Below, in pieces: positions 48,292 through 57,426 of a DNA stretch of 64,000 nt (positions are counted from its first letter, which is position 1; each line of letters starts with the position of its first letter). The translations under genes were made by a program, and so were the position numbers. This DNA is from an uncultured Eubacteriales bacterium (GTDB taxonomy: Bacteria > Bacillota > Clostridia > Christensenellales > Borkfalkiaceae). The notes beneath the pieces were generated by a model. The model was not told where the DNA came from. It saw nothing but the letters and a program-made list of their open reading frames with translations, and did no database searches. The DNA lies in the NCBI GenBank assembly GCA_905209085.1, contig CAJLRM010000001.1:434001-498000 (forward strand), written 5' to 3'.

Positions 48292-49590
48292 TTACATTTC
48301 AAAATCGGAGTTTCTTTTTGGATTCGGCAACAATCTCGTCCCTGAATTATTGGGATTAGCTTGCAACGCTTTAGCAATCCTTTCAGCCGAGATTAAATGT
48401 TCTTCTTCCTCAAAGTGAGCGTAAATTTTCTCCGTTGTTCCTATCGTGCTATGCCCCAACCACCTTTGTATATCCTCCATTCTTGCACCATTATGACGCA
48501 GTAAAGTCGCACAACTATGACGCAAGTCATGGAATCGAATTTTTCGCAACTTGTTATTTCTCAATACAATAGCAAAGTGTTGCGTAATATATCCGGGATC
48601 AATCAGCTTGCCGTTTTCATGAACATATATATAGTCTGAATCGGCGTAGTCATAACTGTTACCGAACAACTCTTTATTGCGTTCTTGTTTTTCTTTCATT
48701 TGCAAAAGCATAAGTTCGACATTTTCAAACAAAGGGAGTGTCCGTAAACTTTTTTGCGTCTTTGTCCTATTCTTTTTTATAAGAATATATTTTCCATCTT
48801 TTACGCTATTCGTTACGGTATGCCGTATTTGAAGTGTTTTGTAATTAAAATCTATCGCCGACCACTTCAGTCCAACAATTTCACTTCTACGCAATCCATA
48901 ATAGGACGCCATAATTACGGGAAACTCTATTTTTGTTCCGCGAACAATCCTGAACAGCTCTTTCAGCTCCTCGCTATTATAGTAGTCCCCTATATACGGC
49001 TCAATTTTAGGCAAACGCACTTTATCCGCTTCATTCGATGCGACCAACCCGTCTTTATAGGCAAATTGCAAGGCTTCACGAATATAGGCATGATAATGTT
49101 TTACTGTATTGGGCTTGACACGCTTTAATTGTTCATCATAAAAGGCAGATATATCTTTTGCCGTAAGTGTTTCAAGATATATTTTTCTATCATCAAAATA
49201 CGGCGCAATGATTGTCTTAATCGTTTTTTTATAACTATCATATGAAACAGGCTCAATCAAATCTTTCATTTTTTCCACCCATTGCAATAAATAATCCCCA
49301 AATAAAATTCCTTGAGAATATTCAAACGCCTCCATCTTTACAAATGCTTTTTTGAATTTTCTTTGCGAGTTCTGTTCCGACACAGATTGTTGTTTCATTG
49401 TTTTCAACTTTCCCGTTATCGTATCAAAATTCAACCGATACTCTTCCAGCAATTTTTGAGCTTGTCGTTTATTCCCTTTTACAGTTAACCCCGTAGAGAT
49501 CCACGGTTCTTTACGTTTTCCATCACCATCCTTATAGCTTAACACCACATAGAAGTATCCGTTTTTTTCCTGTAAGCGCCCCGCAATCAT
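48292..49590 (-). CDS. int: ICE tyrosine recombinase integrase
   Basis: A 432-residue integrase with AP2-like arm-binding N-terminus, SAM-like core-binding domain and catalytic domain. Catalytic motifs: YGLRRSEIVGLKW (Arg), FHDLRHSCATLL (H-x-x-R), GHSTIGTTEKIYAHF (His and nucleophilic Tyr). Start ATG 49590 with AGAGGTGAG upstream. It lies last in the leftward operon and directly beside the tRNA-Leu, its probable target. Expression through the whole operon would couple it to transfer genes unless a local promoter exists. Confidence 0.92.
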   Translation of the reverse strand: MIAGRLQEKNGYFYVVLSYKDGDGKRKEPWISTGLTVKGNKRQAQKLLEEYRLNFDTITGKLKTMKQQSVSEQNSQRKFKKAFVKMEAFEYSQGILFGDYLLQWVEKMKDLIEPVSYDSYKKTIKTIIAPYFDDRKIYLETLTAKDISAFYDEQLKRVKPNTVKHYHAYIREALQFAYKDGLVASNEADKVRLPKIEPYIGDYYNSEELKELFRIVRGTKIEFPVIMASYYGLRRSEIVGLKWSAIDFNYKTLQIRHTVTNSVKDGKYILIKKNRTKTQKSLRTLPLFENVELMLLQMKEKQERNKELFGNSYDYADSDYIYVHENGKLIDPGYITQHFAIVLRNNKLRKIRFHDLRHSCATLLRHNGARMEDIQRWLGHSTIGTTEKIYAHFEEEEHLISAERIAKALQANPNNSGTRLLPNPKRNSDFEM

Positions 49591-49591
49591 T

Positions 49592-49804
49592 TCAACTCAC
49601 CTCTAAATCGCAGTTAAGGTATTCTGCTAAAGATTTACGCGATATTTTATATTCACGACCAATCCTAACACAGACAATCGGCGCTTCATTTACAAAACGA
49701 TAAGCCGTTGCATCGCTGACAGACAAAAATTCACATATATCCTTTATGGTCATCATATCGGGATATTGGCATAAATGTTTTCTTTGTTTCGTAACATTTC
49801 TCAT
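49592..49804 (-). CDS. Excisionase/helix-turn-helix protein
   Basis: A 70-residue MerR-like winged helix of the excisionase family: MTIKDICEFLSVSDATAYRF, then VCVRIGREYKISRKSLAEYL. It sits 1 nt before the integrase start. It should bend the attachment site and favour excision. Its upstream neighbour overlaps by 4 nt. Confidence 0.85.
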   Translation of the reverse strand: MRNVTKQRKHLCQYPDMMTIKDICEFLSVSDATAYRFVNEAPIVCVRIGREYKISRKSLAEYLNCDLEVS

Positions 49805-50589
49805 AGGCAGGTCTGCTCCTTATAAAATGGCGGTGTAATATCTTCTTCAAGCGATTGCACGATGTCGTTGATTAGATACTCAAAATCGGAATTATCGACG
49901 TTTGCAAGGTTACCGCATCCGTCGAGCCTGTAAAGATTGGCGTCGTATGTATCCCCTATAAAACAGCGCAAACGCGATACGCCTCCGAGCGATTGTTCTT
50001 TCACGATATATTCCAAAATCTCGTCGTCCACAAAGTCATACGCTTGAATACGGTCTGTAAGATACGAGCCGCGGTGATTGTTATCATAGTCGGCGCAGGC
50101 GTTCCAAAGGTTGGCGTAGTTTTCTTCCATATCCCAGCCGAGCCCGTCTTTCAGGATACCGAGTTGTTCTATAAACTCCCGTTTTTCAAAATCTTCGGCA
50201 CTGCTCGCGTAAAAATTGCCAAAATAAAAAGCCATTACTGCGTCCGGTTCGAGTACAATTTTTTGTTTATCGGCGTCGATAAACACGACTTCTTTTTCCG
50301 AAAGGTTTTTAACATAGACGTAATCGGAAAACCATTTGCCGAAGTAATTCGTTGACATATCGAAAAAACTCTCATCGCAGTCGTAAAACAGTTCACAATC
50401 TGTATATCGGAAGTTTCGGTCGTTGAAGTCTTTGACGAATTCTCGGTATTCTTTTTCGCTCTCCATACTTTCAAGTTCGCTAAAAACTTCTTCGCCGTGT
50501 CCCCCGGAATAATACATATCGCCGTTGAATTCCACGCTTGTAATAAGTTTTCCGCCCGGCAGAATAACGGCAATTTGCCCTCTCGTCAT
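49801..50589 (-). CDS. ICE accessory protein of unknown function
   Basis: A 262-residue acidic soluble protein, rich in Asp, Glu, Tyr and Phe (FRYTDCELFYDCDESFFDMS). Acidic composition of this kind occurs in DNA-mimic and regulatory proteins of mobile elements, but I recognise no family. It overlaps both the methyltransferase gene and the excisionase gene by 4 nt, so it is part of the translation-coupled chain. Confidence 0.65.
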   Translation of the reverse strand: MTRGQIAVILPGGKLITSVEFNGDMYYSGGHGEEVFSELESMESEKEYREFVKDFNDRNFRYTDCELFYDCDESFFDMSTNYFGKWFSDYVYVKNLSEKEVVFIDADKQKIVLEPDAVMAFYFGNFYASSAEDFEKREFIEQLGILKDGLGWDMEENYANLWNACADYDNNHRGSYLTDRIQAYDFVDDEILEYIVKEQSLGGVSRLRCFIGDTYDANLYRLDGCGNLANVDNSDFEYLINDIVQSLEEDITPPFYKEQTCL

Positions 50590-51713
50590 AGTTCACCTCC
50601 TCCCGCCGCGTATTCCCGCATATAAGCGAACAGCGGCAATTCGTTTAACAACTCCCTTTCGGTTTTCTTGCGCTCCTTAAATACCTTGTCCTGCCACGGT
50701 ACGCCGTAGATCTGCCCGAACAACGCCATAAGCGCGTTTACGGCAATACTGTTTCCCGCTTGTATGTAAATCTCTCCGTCGGGCACGTTGTCGCACCGTT
50801 TCTTTTTCGGGCCTTTCTTCTCGTAACGATAGCGGCACTTGTAAAAGTCCTTGTTCTCAAAGCCCATAAACCGCAAAGATTCCTGCGGTATCAGATGCCG
50901 TATCGGTTTTTCTCTCGGAAGTCGGTCATCGACAATCCAATTCCCCTGTTTGGTCGTCAGGCAATCAAAAATGCCCTCTATCGACAGCACCTCGTTTGTC
51001 TGCTTGAATTTGGCATTCTTGATTCTCCCGACAGGCATAATGTTATGCGTCGAAAGGAATCGGCGATTATACAGAATCATGTCCTCGTAAGATTTGGCAA
51101 AATACTTATCGGGGATATTGTCGGACAGTTCGTGCCGTATGCGCACACCCGAATCGTACCCGCGCGGGTAGGTAAAGTGAATGTCCGTATCCTTCCTGAT
51201 TGCTACGACGAAAACACGGACACGGTTTTGCGGCAGATTAAAATATTTTGCGTTCAGCACACCCGCGTTTACCCTGTATCCGAGACGGTTGAGCGTCAAA
51301 TAAAATTTACGGTAGGTCATATAGTGTTTGCAGTTGAGGACGGCGGCGACGTTTTCCCACACGACGATTTTCGGCTTCGTCTCGGCAATCAGTTTGACGT
51401 AATACCACATAAGGCTTGATCTTGTGCCGGAGCCTTCCTCGCCGCCTTTGCCCAAACCGCTCACGGAAAAGTCCTGACAGGGCGTGCCGCCCACGATTAG
51501 GTCAATGTCCTTCGGCAACCGTTCGTAGTCAATACGGGATAAATCCCCCAAGTTCTTCGCACGGTTTTCCCCGTGTATCGAACAGTAGGAGCGAATCGCC
51601 GCATTGTCGATTTCGCTGAAAAATACGAGTTCGTAAGGTATACCGAGAAGTTTAAGCGCCTTTTCCGGCGCGCCTATTCCCGAACATACCGTTGCAAGTT
51701 TTATTGTTTCCAT
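50586..51713 (-). CDS. DNA cytosine-5 methyltransferase
   Basis: 375 residues from ATG 51713. Motif I is ATVCSGIGAPEKAL, the catalytic PCQ is in VGGTPCQDFSVSG (about 73-85), ENV is in VVWENVAAVL, the QNR-V-R motif VIII-like segment follows, and the C-terminal IQAGNSIAV is motif X. It lacks a restriction partner in the window, so it is probably an orphan enzyme protecting the ICE on entry to a new host. Confidence 0.88.
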   Translation of the reverse strand: METIKLATVCSGIGAPEKALKLLGIPYELVFFSEIDNAAIRSYCSIHGENRAKNLGDLSRIDYERLPKDIDLIVGGTPCQDFSVSGLGKGGEEGSGTRSSLMWYYVKLIAETKPKIVVWENVAAVLNCKHYMTYRKFYLTLNRLGYRVNAGVLNAKYFNLPQNRVRVFVVAIRKDTDIHFTYPRGYDSGVRIRHELSDNIPDKYFAKSYEDMILYNRRFLSTHNIMPVGRIKNAKFKQTNEVLSIEGIFDCLTTKQGNWIVDDRLPREKPIRHLIPQESLRFMGFENKDFYKCRYRYEKKGPKKKRCDNVPDGEIYIQAGNSIAVNALMALFGQIYGVPWQDKVFKERKKTERELLNELPLFAYMREYAAGGGEL

Positions 51714-51720
51714 AATACAC

Positions 51721-52608
51721 CTACATCGTTGAGCAGCCGCCCGAAAAACGGAAAACGCTCTGCGGGCGCGCACTCATAACGCTTTCTATAATATTAGAGC
51801 CGTAAGTCCCGCTTCCGCGCGGGCTGTCCCACTTGTCGCGGTATAATCCGCTGCCGCGAAAAATACGATCTATCTGCCAATAGTCGTTCGTCCACCACGA
51901 AAGGATGCTGCACATAGCGTAATCCGCGTTGGAATGGCTGGGATACCCGCTCGTATCGCCGCCAAGCAAACGACGGAATTTATCCCCCTGTCGGCTTTGC
52001 AAAATCTTGTCGATCAGTTCATAATCCTCGCGCGAGCTTTTGCCGAATGTCGGCGTATAGACAGGCGATTGCTTCTTGCCGATAAAATCGTAATTTATCT
52101 GCGTTATCGTATCCGAGCAGTCTTTAAGCCGCGTTGTTTCGGAAATCAAATCGCCCGTCATGCAGATAAAGCGGTATTTATCATACATTTCCAAACCTTT
52201 GGCGTCGTTGCGTTTTAAGGCGTTTTCAGGCAAAGAGCCTTTAACGAGAATGTGGATACCCGTTCCGCTCACCGAACGCTCCATAAAAGTATCGGGAAAC
52301 AATTTCAGCAGTTTTTCCGCGTCGGGAGATAAAATTTTACCGGTTGTCTTATCCACGGCGTGGTCTATGTCGATAAAGGTTATTCCGCCCGTCAACGCAA
52401 AGGTAAGCCCCGCGTATCGGTAGCGCAGACAGTAGCGTTTTGCCGTGTCAAAGTCCGCCCACGTTTCGGGAAGATTACTCTTTGCGAATTTACCGTCTTT
52501 GGGGCTGATAATAATCTTTTTACGCTTGCCTTCCTTGTCCGTATAAGTTTTGTAACACGACCAATTCGGCATTGCACGCATTTCTTCGGGTAGATTGTTA
52601 AAGTTCAT
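51721..52608 (-). CDS. Short prim-pol-like protein without helicase domain
   Basis: A 295-residue protein resembling the N-terminal primase-polymerase region of NrS-1-type and plasmid primases. GLTFALTGGITFIDIDHAVD supplies the catalytic D-x-D, SVSGTGIHILVKG the S-x-H motif and RFICMTGD the third motif. A helical bundle follows (about 190-275) and ends where a helicase domain would normally begin. It may prime synthesis of the transferred strand. Start ATG 52608 behind AGGAGAG. Confidence 0.7.
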   Translation of the reverse strand: MNFNNLPEEMRAMPNWSCYKTYTDKEGKRKKIIISPKDGKFAKSNLPETWADFDTAKRYCLRYRYAGLTFALTGGITFIDIDHAVDKTTGKILSPDAEKLLKLFPDTFMERSVSGTGIHILVKGSLPENALKRNDAKGLEMYDKYRFICMTGDLISETTRLKDCSDTITQINYDFIGKKQSPVYTPTFGKSSREDYELIDKILQSRQGDKFRRLLGGDTSGYPSHSNADYAMCSILSWWTNDYWQIDRIFRGSGLYRDKWDSPRGSGTYGSNIIESVMSARPQSVFRFSGGCSTM

Positions 52609-52688
52609 AATTCTCTCCTAAAAGTCCGAACATACTTTATTTTGCTCGGACACCGAACAAGCTGTACTTTCTTAATACGCAATCTGTA

Positions 52689-53173
52689 TTACATTTGATT
52701 GTTGCAGCCCGTAGTATCGATGAGCGTAACGTATTCTCCGATAATGCAGAGCGCGGCGTTATAATCTTCCGATTTTTGCACTCGTTCCCACATTTCGTTG
52801 TAATCGGCTATACGCTGCTGTTTTCGCATTTCCCGGCAGCGCCTAAAACAGCGAAGATGTTTCCGTTCGGCGCGTCGCGGTCGAATTCTACTACGGCATC
52901 CCAACGCATTTGTTCTTTTCTCTGTTCGGCTTTGAGTTCTTCCAAAGTCTGCTCGTCCGCATCGTCCTCTACCGTATAAACGGGGCCGCAGTCGCAGGAG
53001 AGCATTTGCCTACCGCATGCGGGACAGCGTTCTATGTCGCACCCCTCCATGTGTATCTCGCCGTATTTATGACCGCAATCGCCGCAAGTCTTGTTTGCTT
53101 CTCCCTCATACCAATCGCCGGCATCTCCGACTTTAACGGGATTATACAGCTTGCCTTTGATAAGATATTTCAT
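52689..53173 (-). pseudogene. Zinc-ribbon ICE protein with a frameshift
   Basis: Frame 1 (53173 to 52808) encodes CGDCGHKYGEIHMEGCDIERC-PACG zinc fingers and ends DAPNGNIFAVLGAAGK followed by six unrelated residues. Frame 2 (to 52689) continues MRKQQRIADYNEMWERVQ and AALCIIGEYV, the normal C-terminal part. The break near 52830 fits loss of about 4 nt between the Gly-Lys and Leu-Arg-Lys codons. The N-terminal half keeps its ribosome binding site within the preceding methyltransferase gene, so a truncated protein is still possible. Confidence 0.6.
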
Positions 53174-53891
53174 TTTCTTCCACCTCCGCAGGAATAGCGG
53201 CGGCGAGCCGTTTCAGGCTCGCCGCGTGATAATCGGGATTGATTTCAAACCCTATAAAGTTGCGTTTTAACTCTTTACAGGCAACCGCCGTCGTGCCGCT
53301 GCCCATAAACGGATCGAGTACGAGATAGCCTTCTTTCGAGCTGTTCTCTACGAGATTGCGTATAATAGGCAGCGGTTTGATTGTCGGATGCCCGTACAGC
53401 CGCTTGTCTTTCGCGTTGATAGGCAGGTCGTACACGGTCTTTGCTTTGTCGTAGGAAAGCGGCTGGCAGTACGCACCGCGCCGAAAGTAAAGGCAGTATT
53501 CTTTATCCGAAAGATATTTATTGCAAAACAGCGGCGTTGCGTTTGTTTTGCGCCAAATGATAATATCCATTTTGCATTTGCGCTGTTTGACGAAAAATTC
53601 TATGTACTGCGGGATCTGCGCACCGTTGCACCAAATGTAAATATTCGGCACTTTCATAACGTCCCACATTGCTTTGAGATACACATCGTCAATGCCTGCG
53701 GTCAGTCTGTTTTGCGCAAGCTGGTCGTTCATAGGCTGGATGCTCCGCGCAAGTTCGCTCTTGCCGCCCGCTTTGGTAGATTTGATAAAGTACGGCGGAT
53801 CGGTTACAATCAGATCTGCCTGAATCCCCTGTTCGAGCATTTTTTGGATACCGAGCAGACAGTCCATATTATAGATTTGGTTGATTTTCAA
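53142..53891 (-). CDS. DNA N4/N6 methyltransferase
   Basis: A 249-residue beta-class enzyme: catalytic DPPY in LIVTDPPYFIKST (about 28-40) and, late in the chain, the SAM-binding DPFMGSGTTAVA (about 198-209). This motif order (IV before I) is that of site-specific N4-cytosine or N6-adenine methyltransferases. No cognate nuclease is present. It likely modifies the ICE DNA together with the C5 enzyme. Confidence 0.88.
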   Translation of the reverse strand: MKINQIYNMDCLLGIQKMLEQGIQADLIVTDPPYFIKSTKAGGKSELARSIQPMNDQLAQNRLTAGIDDVYLKAMWDVMKVPNIYIWCNGAQIPQYIEFFVKQRKCKMDIIIWRKTNATPLFCNKYLSDKEYCLYFRRGAYCQPLSYDKAKTVYDLPINAKDKRLYGHPTIKPLPIIRNLVENSSKEGYLVLDPFMGSGTTAVACKELKRNFIGFEINPDYHAASLKRLAAAIPAEVEENEISYQRQAV

Positions 53892-53900
53892 AGTTTCACC

Positions 53901-54233
53901 TCACATACAGTCCGGGACGGGATGCGCGGCATAATCGCGCATATAGGCACCCACAAGCAACGATGCATCGATTAGATTTCCGACGTTAAAATCTTCCCAA
54001 TCAAGCGATTGCCGCCATAGATTATTGATAAAAGTTTTATCCGCTTCGAGAAAGGCTTTGTATTCCGCCGTCGAAAACTTTTCCGAGCCGAGATAGTCGT
54101 ACATAAACTCATAAAAATGAATCCTGTAAGCGTCATCGTAAATCGCCTGTGCCGGTTGCGCCATAATCTTTTCCCGAAACACGGTTATTTCAGCATCGAG
54201 ATTGTCTTGAAAATTCTGTTTGTACGACTTCAT
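53901..54233 (-). CDS. Small ICE accessory protein
   Basis: A 110-residue helical acidic protein (YDDAYRIHFYEFMYDYLG), resembling DUF3848-type proteins common in Bacillota ICEs. Function unknown. It starts 6 nt after the next upstream gene and ends 9 nt before the methyltransferase start. Confidence 0.6.
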   Translation of the reverse strand: MKSYKQNFQDNLDAEITVFREKIMAQPAQAIYDDAYRIHFYEFMYDYLGSEKFSTAEYKAFLEADKTFINNLWRQSLDWEDFNVGNLIDASLLVGAYMRDYAAHPVPDCM

Positions 54234-54239
54234 ATTCCC

Positions 54240-54779
54240 TCACATAACCGCGTCGTTTTTTCGCATTTGCGCTTGTTCTTTTTTCAGCTGGTCAATACGC
54301 GATTGCGGGAAAAAGCCGTATTCATCGGCAGGTCGCTCAATACCCATTTTCTCAAATTCTTTGGCAAGGTCTGTTTCCACATCCCGCAGTTCGGGCGCAT
54401 ACTCACATAAGTTGTAATAACTCCATTTTCCGTCCTTACCGAAAACGTACATATATTCGCACCACGATTCCTTTGCATCTTCGAGCGTAATTTCCCTTGC
54501 CTCCGTACCTTTTTCGCCGCGGTCGCGGCCGTAGGCAACGGTTACGTCTTCCTGCCGATTATCGTAATCGAAAGAATGCGGTCTTTCGGGATCGGGATAG
54601 AGTTTTTCGCACAAAAGCGATAAATCGCCGAGCGCAATAATCTCGCTTGCTTTCTCGCGGCTGTTATAATGGTCCAAAAGCATAGCTCCGTTGTATGTAA
54701 GATATCCGTCGCTGTGGCAATAAACCCCCTTATAACTTCCGTCGTCCTGTTCCACACAGATGAAACTTCTCGTACTCAT
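54240..54779 (-). CDS. ICE/phage accessory protein
   Basis: A 179-residue protein opening MSTRSFICVEQDDGSYKGVY, then HSDGYLTYNGAMLLDHYN, a pattern widespread in phages and ICEs of the Bacillota without assigned function. Aromatic and acidic throughout, with a helical Lys/Gln-rich C-terminus. It directly abuts the next upstream gene. Confidence 0.65.
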   Translation of the reverse strand: MSTRSFICVEQDDGSYKGVYCHSDGYLTYNGAMLLDHYNSREKASEIIALGDLSLLCEKLYPDPERPHSFDYDNRQEDVTVAYGRDRGEKGTEAREITLEDAKESWCEYMYVFGKDGKWSYYNLCEYAPELRDVETDLAKEFEKMGIERPADEYGFFPQSRIDQLKKEQAQMRKNDAVM

Positions 54780-55559
54780 TTACATTACCTCCTCGTCTAT
54801 ATATTCGTATTTGCCCGTATTTTCATTGAACCTATAATCGGTTTCCCCGCCCCAAAGCCGGAAGTAAACCTCGCAGGCTTCTTTGCAGTCGTCCAAAAAT
54901 CCGCCTTTTAGAATTTCGCCGTTTTGAATCAGCATATCGCCCGCATTGCGCCCGATGTCTTCGTCGGCAAATTCAAAATCGAATTTCAAATCGGGATACA
55001 TTTGCGAGAGTTTATCCAATACGGGGAGCGGTGTGCTCCAAGCGGTATCGAAATATATTTCGGGTTTGTCCAAATCATTGATTTGAGTTCGACAGGCATT
55101 CCATTTCGTTCCCCAATTCCCTCTGCGCCAATCGTACCAATCTTTCGCGCCGTACTTTGCGTAGTTGTCCAAAGCCTTTTTTCCGTACGCATAAACGTCG
55201 GCTTTGGTCTCGAACATAACTTTGCGTGTATTAAAGTCTTTGTGCAGCAAGGCATACTGCATTGTTTTTATTTGCTCGTCCTCGCTCATGGCTACGTCTT
55301 TCCCAAACGCCTGCACATAGAGCGCCGCATATTTTTTGTAGGCGTCGCAGCCTTCGAGCATGGCGTTCACATACAGTTTCGCACAGTCTTGCGTACAACT
55401 CCCGCTTTCAATATTCAGTTCTTCCGGCATAGGAATGATTTTATTAAAATCCAGCTCGTAGCCGCAATCATTGTCTTCGCTTTTCACGAGCAGAGAACGC
55501 AGAACTTCGACCGCGTTCTCGCCGTATATCGTTAAATGGTTCGATACCCAATTCGGCAT
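54780..55559 (-). CDS. DUF1281/YubB-like ferredoxin-fold protein
   Basis: A 259-residue protein opening MPNWVSNHLTIYGENA, the typical start of YubB/DUF1281-like proteins carried on plasmids and ICEs. The second half has the related W-S-T-P-L-P-V-L-D segment and ends with a beta-rich region. The ferredoxin-like fold is inferred from family. Its role is unknown, perhaps anti-defence. Confidence 0.7.
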   Translation of the reverse strand: MPNWVSNHLTIYGENAVEVLRSLLVKSEDNDCGYELDFNKIIPMPEELNIESGSCTQDCAKLYVNAMLEGCDAYKKYAALYVQAFGKDVAMSEDEQIKTMQYALLHKDFNTRKVMFETKADVYAYGKKALDNYAKYGAKDWYDWRRGNWGTKWNACRTQINDLDKPEIYFDTAWSTPLPVLDKLSQMYPDLKFDFEFADEDIGRNAGDMLIQNGEILKGGFLDDCKEACEVYFRLWGGETDYRFNENTGKYEYIDEEVM

Positions 55560-55568
55560 TGAGTCACC

Positions 55569-55889
55569 TCACATCTGATTTTGATTGCGCTGTTCGCGCG
55601 TAAATTGATACAGCACTTTCACAGCCGTATTTGCTCGCTGCAAGTAATCTTCGTTATTGTTCATAAAACAGAGATACAAGTCGTTAAGCGGCGTTTTTGT
55701 GTGCCCAAGAACAGTTATCTGCATAGGCGGCAAATCCCGCTCTTTGCTATACGCGAGCATATTTGCAAAAAACGTCGTCTTGTCGCTCATAGAGATAATC
55801 ATGTGTTTGTCTGCTTTGAGCAGTTCATCAACATAATCGGCGTATTCTTCTTCCATACGCTCGGTCAGATCGTATTGCTTTTCGGTCAT
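55569..55889 (-). CDS. Small ICE accessory protein
   Basis: 106 residues from ATG 55889 (GAGGAAAATT upstream). A GTG 12 nt earlier is in frame but has no spacing for a ribosome binding site. Mostly helical (MEEEYADYVDELLKADKHM), Asn/Gln-rich at the end. No family recognised. Confidence 0.55.
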   Translation of the reverse strand: MTEKQYDLTERMEEEYADYVDELLKADKHMIISMSDKTTFFANMLAYSKERDLPPMQITVLGHTKTPLNDLYLCFMNNNEDYLQRANTAVKVLYQFTREQRNQNQM

Positions 55890-55897
55890 AATTTTCC

Positions 55898-56482
55898 TCA
55901 CATATAATTTCTGCTTTCGGCTTGTGCGGCGAGGTTATCAAACAGCGGGTGCAAATCCGTATCAACGTATTCTTTCATAGAATTGATAAGATCGTTAAAA
56001 TCCCCGTTCTGAAAGAATCCGCCGCAGGAATCTTCGATTTCTCCGTTTCTGCCTTCGATATAAAACTCATACCAAGAACCGTTGAGATAGTCGTTATAAC
56101 ATTCGACTTCGCTGTTGAGTTGGGCTTTGAGAATATTTTTATCGGGCAGATAGCCGAACCATTTCTTTGCCGCTTCTTCCGTACAGTAGATAATGCCGAG
56201 CTGTCCCCAGTCCCACCCGACGGGATCGACGTCGGCAAAACCGGAAGTAGAGAGATATTGTCCCGAATGCTCAAGCAGATACACGGGCAAAGAAACATAA
56301 ATGTTTTTCGCTTCGTCGCTTGCGAAGAATTCTTCGGAATCGGCGTATCCGTTTTGGTCCCCGAATATGTAATTCTTGTCCCAACAAAGCATAGTACCCA
56401 AATTGTCGCACTCCCTGCGCGGATGCGGCGGGTTGTAATCGGGTTCGACGTGCAGCGTCAGTCCGTCCAGCTTTACGTTCAT
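55898..56482 (-). CDS. ICE accessory protein
   Basis: 194 residues from ATG 56482 (GAGGTGCCT upstream). It opens with MNVKLDGLTLHVEPDYNPPH and has two Gly/Trp-rich stretches (DPVGWDWGQLGIIYC and NGSWYEFYIEGRNGEIEDSC). Such proteins recur in Clostridial ICEs next to YodL and DUF3846 genes. Function unknown. Confidence 0.6.
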   Translation of the reverse strand: MNVKLDGLTLHVEPDYNPPHPRRECDNLGTMLCWDKNYIFGDQNGYADSEEFFASDEAKNIYVSLPVYLLEHSGQYLSTSGFADVDPVGWDWGQLGIIYCTEEAAKKWFGYLPDKNILKAQLNSEVECYNDYLNGSWYEFYIEGRNGEIEDSCGGFFQNGDFNDLINSMKEYVDTDLHPLFDNLAAQAESRNYM

Positions 56483-56489
56483 AGGCACC

Positions 56490-57419
56490 TCACATTTCCG
56501 CGGGTTTCTTCTGCGCCGCAACGAAAAAATCTGTCAGTTCCACAAACCCGCAACTGTCCACAAAATAGGCTTCCGTGGAACCGTCTTCGTTTTTATACGT
56601 TATGACGTCGCTCACCGAAAGGCTGTGTCCGCAAAAATCGAGCGGACGACGCAGATTGAATATTTCGTAAAGTTCGTCGGGAGAATAGTTTGAATCATTC
56701 TCGCCGATATAGGTCAATTCATAATTGCCCGTATCAATCTTCAAACCTTGCTTTTTTGCGGAACGATAGGAAAGAAACATTCCCTCGTCCGCACCTTCTT
56801 TCAATTGGTAGATACTGTATGTAGGCGTATCGCCGTATTCGAGTTTGAGCTTTTCCTCGTCCCACGGATAGTAATGCCCGTTCAGCCGTTCTTTCTGCAT
56901 TTCTCCGAGCAGCGTATCGAGTTTGTTTTGGCTCAAAGGGATGAATTCCCGCTTATCGTAGTCGTATTTCTGTGCTTTCAGCCGCCAATCTTCCGAATAC
57001 GCCATGATAATATCCCTGTCGCAGCAATGCAGTTTGACCTGCGCGATATAGACGGCCGAATTCTTTGCCATAGCGCAATGGCTCGCATAGTCGAGTTCAT
57101 ATAAATCGCCTTTCAGCACGCCGTTCTCGTAGCCGTTCAGTTGTACCGCATACGCAATAATTTTGTCCGCAGTGTCGGCATACGCCGTCCAAGCGCAATT
57201 TTCGGCTGTATTGTATAGAAAAACGTCTTTCTCTTTCAGGCAATGCGTCCCGCACGGGCGGGACATCCAAAGATACCGCCTCTCCCAAACGTCTTTTTCT
57301 TTTGCCGCTTTCGTTAGAATTTTCTCGTCCAAATCAAAGTCGGTTTGGTAAAGCTGTGTATTGTGCGACATAATTTCCCGCAAGACGGCGAGCACATCGC
57401 AATTTTCAAATTTTCGCAT
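56490..57419 (-). CDS. YodL/DUF3849-like ICE protein
   Basis: 309 residues from ATG 57419 (GGGAGT upstream), 7 nt after the upstream stop. The N-terminal 150 residues resemble DUF3849 (LREIMSHNTQLYQTDFDLDE). The C-terminal half is YodL-like: TYSIYQLKEGADEGMFLSYR, then DFCGHSLSVSDVI and YFVDSCGFVELTDFF. Such domains are common in large polyvalent proteins of mobile elements, probably acting on host defences. Confidence 0.7.
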   Translation of the reverse strand: MRKFENCDVLAVLREIMSHNTQLYQTDFDLDEKILTKAAKEKDVWERRYLWMSRPCGTHCLKEKDVFLYNTAENCAWTAYADTADKIIAYAVQLNGYENGVLKGDLYELDYASHCAMAKNSAVYIAQVKLHCCDRDIIMAYSEDWRLKAQKYDYDKREFIPLSQNKLDTLLGEMQKERLNGHYYPWDEEKLKLEYGDTPTYSIYQLKEGADEGMFLSYRSAKKQGLKIDTGNYELTYIGENDSNYSPDELYEIFNLRRPLDFCGHSLSVSDVITYKNEDGSTEAYFVDSCGFVELTDFFVAAQKKPAEM

Positions 57420-57426
57420 ACTCCCA

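Noticed and set aside
53388..53975. Long antisense frames in the ICE (also 58065-59507, 42420-43925, 40097-41344)
   Set aside because: They mirror well-supported genes on the other strand and have no ribosome binding sites or family features.
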